Shown: positions 7,081 through 11,284 of the stretch, one piece after another | Numbering within the stretch: position 1 is the stretch's first letter | Layout of the letters: every line of letters begins with the position of its first letter | NCBI GenBank assembly: GCA_030728235.1 | Contig: JANRAA010000305.1 | Coordinates: 1-11,284 of the forward strand | DNA from: Flavobacteriales bacterium | GTDB taxonomy: Bacteria; Bacteroidota; Bacteroidia; Flavobacteriales_D; Sanyastnellaceae | DNA length: 11,284 nt | Reading direction: 5' to 3' | Notes under the pieces: generated by a model | Databases searched by the model: none | What the model was told of the DNA's origin: nothing | Seen by the model: the letters and a program-made list of their open reading frames with translations, nothing else | Position numbers and translations under genes: made by a program

Positions 7081-8421
7081 ATGACTTCCACCCTGTTCAA
7101 AAATGCAACCCTAATCAACGAAGGAACTGTAAGAAAAGCGAACGTGGTTGTCCGCGATGAGCGCATTCAAGCCATCGACTTTTCTTGCACCATCCAACCG
7201 CAGGTTGACGAGGTAATCGACGCCAACGGATGCTACCTCATCCCAGGAGCAATCGATGATCAAGTGCATTTTCGCGAACCTGGTCTTACCCATAAAGCAG
7301 AAATTGCAACTGAATCGCGCGCAGCAGTAGCCGGTGGCATCACATCCTTCATGGAGATGCCAAACACGGTTCCAAATACGCTCACGCAAGAGTTGCTGCA
7401 ACAGAAATACGATCGCGCAGCGCAAGTTTCGCCCGCCAACTACTCGTTCTTCATGGGTGCCAGCAACGACAACCTGGAAGAAGTGCTAAAAACCGACCCG
7501 AAAACGGTATGTGGGGTTAAGGTTTTCATGGGTTCTTCAACGGGGAACATGCTCGTCGACAACAAAGACGTGCTTGAATCGCTGTTTCGTGAGTGCAAAA
7601 TGTTAATCGCTACGCACTGTGAAGACGAAGCTACAATCCGCCGAAACACGGAAGCCGCGAAAGCAACCTACGGCGATGTTGTGCCAATGAGCCAACACCC
7701 TATCATTCGCAGTGAAGAAGCGTGCTACCTCAGCTCGTCGATGGCTGTTGATCTAGCAAAAAAGCACAATACCCGACTGCACATTTTGCACATTTCTACC
7801 GCCAAAGAGTTGTCGCTGTTTCGAAACGATATACCGCTCGCTGAAAAAAGAATCACTGCCGAAGCTTGCATTCACCATTTGTGGTTCTCAGATAAAGATT
7901 ACGTGGAAAAAGGTTCTTTTATAAAATGGAACCCCGCAGTGAAAACTGAAAGTGATCGCTCTGCCATACAAACAGCGATTAAAAACGGCACCATCGACGT
8001 GGTTGCAACCGACCACGCGCCGCATACACTTGCTGAAAAACAAGAGAGCTATTTCAAAGCACCATCTGGAGGCCCACTCGTGCAACATGCCGTGGTAGCC
8101 ATGTTCGAACTGGCGAAAAAAGGAGCAATAGAACTGGTCGATATTCCTCGTCTTATGGCTCACAACGTTGCCATCATGTTCGACATCGCCGATCGCGGGT
8201 ACATCCGAGAAGGCTACTACGCCGACTTGGTATTGGTGAAGCCTAACGCCAACTGGATCGTTACCAAAGAAAGTCTCCTTTCAAAATGTGGCTGGTCTCC
8301 TTTCGAGGGGGCTTCTTTCTCAAACCGCATCGAAGGTACTTGGGTGAATGGCACAAAGGTTTACGACGGAAAAGCGGTATCGGATTCGCTTGCCGGAAAG
8401 AGACTGCTTTTCAACCGATGA
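7081..8421 (+). CDS. pyrC: Dihydroorotase
   Basis: This metal-dependent amidohydrolase closes N-carbamoyl-L-aspartate to L-dihydroorotate, the third step of UMP synthesis in the cytoplasm. The 446-residue length fits the long (class I) dihydroorotases. Visible motifs are DDQVHFREPG at 59-68, GGITSFMEMPNT, GVKVFMGSSTGNM with Lys147 as the candidate metal-bridging lysine, ATHCEDEA with His179, LHILHIST with His234 and His237, and ATDHAPH with Asp311. The first metal-site His of the usual HxH is Gln61 here; I recall DQVHFREPG as usual for Bacteroidota dihydroorotases, so this is probably a lineage trait and not damage. The reading frame is complete. It starts 7 bases after the mannosyltransferase stop, and its TGA overlaps the ATG of the lipoprotein gene downstream, so all three probably share one transcript. 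A non-dihydroorotase amidohydrolase such as a hydantoinase is less likely given FREPG and MPNT. Confidence 0.93.
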   Translation: MTSTLFKNATLINEGTVRKANVVVRDERIQAIDFSCTIQPQVDEVIDANGCYLIPGAIDDQVHFREPGLTHKAEIATESRAAVAGGITSFMEMPNTVPNTLTQELLQQKYDRAAQVSPANYSFFMGASNDNLEEVLKTDPKTVCGVKVFMGSSTGNMLVDNKDVLESLFRECKMLIATHCEDEATIRRNTEAAKATYGDVVPMSQHPIIRSEEACYLSSSMAVDLAKKHNTRLHILHISTAKELSLFRNDIPLAEKRITAEACIHHLWFSDKDYVEKGSFIKWNPAVKTESDRSAIQTAIKNGTIDVVATDHAPHTLAEKQESYFKAPSGGPLVQHAVVAMFELAKKGAIELVDIPRLMAHNVAIMFDIADRGYIREGYYADLVLVKPNANWIVTKESLLSKCGWSPFEGASFSNRIEGTWVNGTKVYDGKAVSDSLAGKRLLFNR

Positions 8422-8765
8422 GATACGCGGCAATACTCCTGATTGTTTTAGCGTCTTGCTCTTCGAGCGAGCGCATTCCACCTGCCGATATCATCCCTCG
8501 GGATTCGTTCGTCGCTCTACTCACAGATGTCCAATTGCTCGAAGCAGTGAGCAAGCAGAAAATGATCCGAACCGATAATCCAGGTCCGCGCATTGCCCGG
8601 TACTACAAGAAAACATTTGAGAAATTCGAAGTCTCGGAAGAACAATTCCTGGCTTCCTTCAAATGGTACTATGAAGATCCTGAAGACATGATCTCGATCT
8701 ACGAAGAAGTGCTCAACGAACTCGTAAACCGCCAGTCGGAACGCAACCAGCAGCCAAAGAATTAG
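8418..8765 (+). CDS. DUF4296 family lipoprotein
   Basis: The 115-residue product starts at an ATG overlapping the pyrC stop in ATGA, a typical sign of translational coupling. Residues 1-14 are a lipoprotein signal peptide with lipobox LASC (Cys14 as the lipidation site), so the mature protein should be anchored to the inner or outer membrane. The rest matches the DUF4296 pattern: PPADIIPRDSFVALLTDVQLLEA at 21-43, then YYKKTFEKFEVSEEQFLASFKWYYEDPEDM at 62-91 and a helical tail with a basic, Gln-rich end. The function of the family is unknown. An in-frame start at 8286 would add 44 residues encoded inside pyrC and bury the lipoprotein signal, so I rejected it. The pairing with dihydroorotase is, as far as I recall, common in Bacteroidota, but no link to pyrimidine synthesis is visible in the sequence. 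Confidence 0.88.
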   Translation: MRYAAILLIVLASCSSSERIPPADIIPRDSFVALLTDVQLLEAVSKQKMIRTDNPGPRIARYYKKTFEKFEVSEEQFLASFKWYYEDPEDMISIYEEVLNELVNRQSERNQQPKN

Positions 8766-8767
8766 TG

Positions 8768-9772
8768 TTATTGGGCGGCAGACTTGTACTTCGCTCTATA
8801 TGCTGCTCCAGCCGATTTGATAACGGCATCCAAAGGTCGAAAAGTAAAGCCCGTAGCGCACATTTTCTCGTTGCTATAACGATAATCTTGATCGGTATTC
8901 TGAACCGCTTCTTTGGTAATTACCGCGCGCTTTCCTGAAATCTTCTCCCAAACCCAAGCAGCTCGCCATGCGAGATTTAAAAGCCAGCGGGGCGCACTCT
9001 TCTGAGGTGGTTTGACATCTATTGACTCTGCAATTTTATTGAACAAATGTTGAAATGACTGGTGCTCACCCACAAGCAAATAGCGCTCGTTGAATCGTCC
9101 GTTATCACTCAAATAAAAACATGCGTCAACAACGTCTTCAACAGCAACAAATCCATTTGACCCTGCGGGGAAGAACGGTAGTCCTTTGTCTATATTCAAA
9201 TACAAAGCGGCACTGCTTCTGCTGAAATCTCCACGCCCGATTATCACCCCTGGATTCACTACCACTACCCGCAACCCTTCCTCATGTCCGCGCCATACCT
9301 CACGCTCGGCCAAATGTTTGCTTCTGGCGTAATTCGTCAACTCCGGACCATCTTTCCACTCAGTTTCCTCTTCCGTTACACTCCCTTGTCCACCCCGCCC
9401 TAAAGCAGCAACTGAACTGATGTAATAGAATGTCTGAATCTGATTCTCTAGGGCTGCATTTACAAGGTTTGCCGTGCCCTCCACATTTACTTTGTAGAGC
9501 ATATCCCGATCAGCAGCGTGAAAAGAAACCATGGCGGCAGCATGAAAAACAGCAGTGCAGCCTTCCATTGCTTCAACCAAAAAAGTGGTGTCGAACAAAT
9601 CGCCTTCTACCCACATCACCTCTTGCGATAGTCCTTGATCACGAAGCAATGCCAACAATGGATCTCTGTCACTTCCTTCACGCACCAACAAGCGCAATCG
9701 CTCGCCTCTGCGCAGAAAAGCTGCTACAGCATGCATGCCAACCAACCCTGTGCCTCCAGTTACAAATATCAT
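8768..9772 (-). CDS. NAD(P)-dependent epimerase/dehydratase, extended SDR family
   Basis: This 334-residue cytoplasmic Rossmann-fold oxidoreductase resembles the dihydroflavonol-4-reductase and 3-beta-hydroxysteroid dehydrogenase-like branch of extended SDRs. The nucleotide-binding TGGTGLVG is at 5-12, the acidic GDLFD at 57-61, VFHAAAMVSF at 75-84, the active-site serine strand YYISSVAALG at 116-125, and the catalytic Tyr148/Lys152 pair in NYARSKHLAE (147-156). VVNPGVIIGRGD (171-182) and FVAVEDVVDA (208-217) are further extended-SDR marks. All catalytic residues are present. The substrate cannot be read from sequence; sugar, lipid and small-ketone roles all occur in this branch. The start must be the ATG at 9772, since the glycine-rich loop follows at once. 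Its stop lies 2 bases from the stop of the facing DUF4296 gene, with no terminator between. Confidence 0.92.
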   Translation of the reverse strand: MIFVTGGTGLVGMHAVAAFLRRGERLRLLVREGSDRDPLLALLRDQGLSQEVMWVEGDLFDTTFLVEAMEGCTAVFHAAAMVSFHAADRDMLYKVNVEGTANLVNAALENQIQTFYYISSVAALGRGGQGSVTEEETEWKDGPELTNYARSKHLAEREVWRGHEEGLRVVVVNPGVIIGRGDFSRSSAALYLNIDKGLPFFPAGSNGFVAVEDVVDACFYLSDNGRFNERYLLVGEHQSFQHLFNKIAESIDVKPPQKSAPRWLLNLAWRAAWVWEKISGKRAVITKEAVQNTDQDYRYSNEKMCATGFTFRPLDAVIKSAGAAYRAKYKSAAQ

Positions 9773-9776
9773 GTCT

Positions 9777-9805
9777 CAAATGTACGGTGCAAGAATTATA
9801 TTCAA
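9777..9805 (-). promoter_or_regulatory. Bacteroidota promoter for the SDR gene, probably leaderless
   Basis: On the minus strand TTG (9803-9805) is followed by an 18-base spacer and TACATTTG (9777-9784), matching the TTG-N17-23-TAnnTTTG pattern of Bacteroidota housekeeping promoters. The -7 box ends only 4 bases before the ATG at 9772, so the transcript would start at or next to the start codon. Confidence 0.58.
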
Positions 9806-9880
9806 GCCATTAAGCAGGAGGGATGTTTAACCATTCTTTGATGCAGAAATATCCGATAGACGTCATTCCACTAGAGATTA

Positions 9881-9911
9881 TTGAACACTGGCTCGGTTCT
9901 CTGTAACTTTG
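9881..9911 (+). promoter_or_regulatory. Bacteroidota promoter for uvrC
   Basis: TTG (9881-9883), a 20-base spacer and TAACTTTG (9904-9911) match both promoter elements of the Bacteroidota primary sigma factor with good spacing. The -7 box ends 19 bases before the uvrC ATG at 9931, leaving a leader of roughly a dozen bases. This is the best promoter in the window. Confidence 0.7.
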
Positions 9912-9930
9912 CAGACGAGCGTGCCCAATT

Positions 9931-11284
9931 ATGGAGTTTTCAAAACATATCAAAGACATCCTTCAACGACTGCCTGATAAGCCCGGTGTTTATCAATATT
10001 ACGACAGTGAAGGCACGTTGCTGTATATCGGAAAAGCCAAGTCGCTGAAAAAGCGTGTTTCGTCTTATTTCACGAAAATCAAGCACGAAAACGGGAAGAC
10101 ACGGATTCTTGTGCGGAAGATTGCCGACATCAAATTCATCATTGTAGACACCGAGTTGGATGCTTTGTTGCTCGAAAACAACCTCATAAAACAATACCAG
10201 CCGCGATACAACATAGCGCTGAAAGACGATAAAACGTATCCGTCCATCGTCATCAAAAACGAGCGTTTTCCGCGTATTTATGCTACCCGACAAATCATTC
10301 AAGATGGGTCGGAGTATTTCGGTCCGTATGCCTCGGTAAAATCAATGCATACTTTGTTGGAGCTGATAAAAAAGCTCTATCCAATTCGCTCGTGTACATA
10401 CCAATTGAGCGAAGCCAACATCAAAGCTGAGAAATTCAAAGTTTGTCTGGAATACCACATTGGAAACTGTCTGGGGCCATGCGTCGGACTCTTCAATGAA
10501 GAAGAATACAACCAGAATGTTGAATCCATTCGGCATATCATTCGCGGCAATCACAACGATGTCATTAAGTACCTCAAAGACCGCATGCATGGCTTCGCGA
10601 GTGAACTTGCATTCGAAAAGGCGGCATCACTGAAAAATAGGATCGAAATCCTTGAAAAATTTCAAGCGAAAAGCACGATTGTCCACCCTAGCATTCACAA
10701 CACCGATGTCTTTGGTATCGTGTCCGACAAAAAAAGCAGCTTCGTAAACTACATGCGGATCATGAATGGTATGATCATCCAAGGGTTCACATCCGAGTTC
10801 AAACACCGTTTAGATGAAACCGAGCAGGAAGTGCTTGAATATGCCATCATCGCCATGCGCGATCGGTTTAACTCCAATGCCAATGAGATCTTTGTCCCGA
10901 TAAATGTCTCAATTGAGATTCCTGGCGTAAAGGCTCACATCCCTCAACGCGGGGATAAAAAGAAATTGCTCGAGCTTTCTATTCGGAATGCGAATTTCTT
11001 CATGCGTGACAAGCAAAAACAACTTGAGCTTACCGACCCTGAAGCACATACCACTCGCACACTAGAAGCCATTCGCGACGACTTGCGTTTAACCGAACTA
11101 CCTGTACAGATCGAATGTTTCGATAACTCGAACATTCAAGGAACTCACCCTGCTTCAGCTTGCGTTGTTTTTAAAGATGCCAAACCCGCCAAATCTGAGT
11201 ACCGCACATTCAACATCAAAACGGTAGAAGGCCCTAACGATTTCGCTAGCATGAAAGAAGTCGTGTACCGCCGATACAAACGCT
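9931..11284 (+). CDS. uvrC: UvrABC excinuclease subunit C, partial (runs off right edge)
   Basis: UvrC makes both incisions around a DNA lesion in nucleotide excision repair after UvrA and UvrB load. The visible 451 codons hold the GIY-YIG nuclease domain for the 3' incision (GVY at 19-21, YIGKAKSLKKRV at 32-43 with Arg42, and Glu82 in LLLENNLIK). A four-cysteine set at 155, 172, 180 and 184 follows, spaced like the iron-sulfur ligands of E. coli UvrC. The UVR domain that contacts UvrB is at about 208-244. The start of the RNase H-like domain for the 5' incision is visible, with IECFDNSNIQG at 394-404 and candidate catalytic Asp398. The rest of that domain and the C-terminal helix-hairpin-helix motifs lie beyond the window; the full protein is usually about 600 residues. 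The ATG at 9931 gives the standard N-terminus and sits under a good promoter. Confidence 0.97.
   Translation, partial: MEFSKHIKDILQRLPDKPGVYQYYDSEGTLLYIGKAKSLKKRVSSYFTKIKHENGKTRILVRKIADIKFIIVDTELDALLLENNLIKQYQPRYNIALKDDKTYPSIVIKNERFPRIYATRQIIQDGSEYFGPYASVKSMHTLLELIKKLYPIRSCTYQLSEANIKAEKFKVCLEYHIGNCLGPCVGLFNEEEYNQNVESIRHIIRGNHNDVIKYLKDRMHGFASELAFEKAASLKNRIEILEKFQAKSTIVHPSIHNTDVFGIVSDKKSSFVNYMRIMNGMIIQGFTSEFKHRLDETEQEVLEYAIIAMRDRFNSNANEIFVPINVSIEIPGVKAHIPQRGDKKKLLELSIRNANFFMRDKQKQLELTDPEAHTTRTLEAIRDDLRLTELPVQIECFDNSNIQGTHPASACVVFKDAKPAKSEYRTFNIKTVEGPNDFASMKEVVYRRYKR

Noticed and set aside
1..11284. Mobile elements, CRISPR arrays, toxin-antitoxin or defence genes, tRNA or rRNA
   Set aside because: I looked on both strands and found no transposase, spaced direct repeats, phage or defence motifs, or cloverleaf-like sequence; the window reads as core genome.

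Overview
The window looks like ordinary core chromosome from a member of the Bacteroidota, most likely the Flavobacteriales. The evidence for this is: a secreted PKD-domain protein ending in a gliding-motility/type IX secretion (T9SS) type B C-terminal domain; a lipoprotein of the Bacteroidota-type DUF4296 family; several start codons preceded by the Bacteroidota -7 promoter element TAnnTTTG instead of a strong Shine-Dalgarno sequence; and protein sequences of flavobacterial style throughout. Base composition is even, with no obvious foreign island. I see no tRNA, rRNA, CRISPR array, insertion sequence or prophage gene, and no gene-free stretch longer than about 160 bases.

Layout. Reading leftwards from about 1475 are pgk (phosphoglycerate kinase) and, 9 bases after its stop, the start of a secreted protein with 20-residue repeats that runs off the left edge. 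Divergent from pgk and reading right is a 727-residue T9SS cargo protein. It is followed by a single-membrane-pass coiled-coil protein of unknown function, which ends at a clear intrinsic terminator. Then come a YraN-family nuclease-like protein and an RsuA/RluB-type pseudouridine synthase with a long basic tail. A tight set follows: a GT2 polyprenol-phosphate mannosyltransferase, dihydroorotase (pyrC) and a small DUF4296 lipoprotein whose start overlaps the pyrC stop. Facing these, with stop codons 2 bases apart, is an extended-SDR NAD(P)-dependent epimerase/reductase reading left. Divergent from it, uvrC reads right and runs off the right edge.

The genes are mostly housekeeping: glycolysis (pgk), pyrimidine synthesis (pyrC), lipid-linked mannose donor synthesis (GT2), rRNA modification (pseudouridine synthase) and nucleotide excision repair (uvrC). 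Envelope or secreted proteins typical of the phylum sit between them. Apart from the GT2-pyrC-DUF4296 run and the pgk pair, I see no sign that neighbours form one pathway.

I did not find a convincing new multi-gene system. The best leads are the altered catalytic-site residues of the pseudouridine synthase, the repeat protein cut by the left edge, a 9-bp hairpin just upstream of the coiled-coil gene, and a probable leaderless promoter on the SDR gene.
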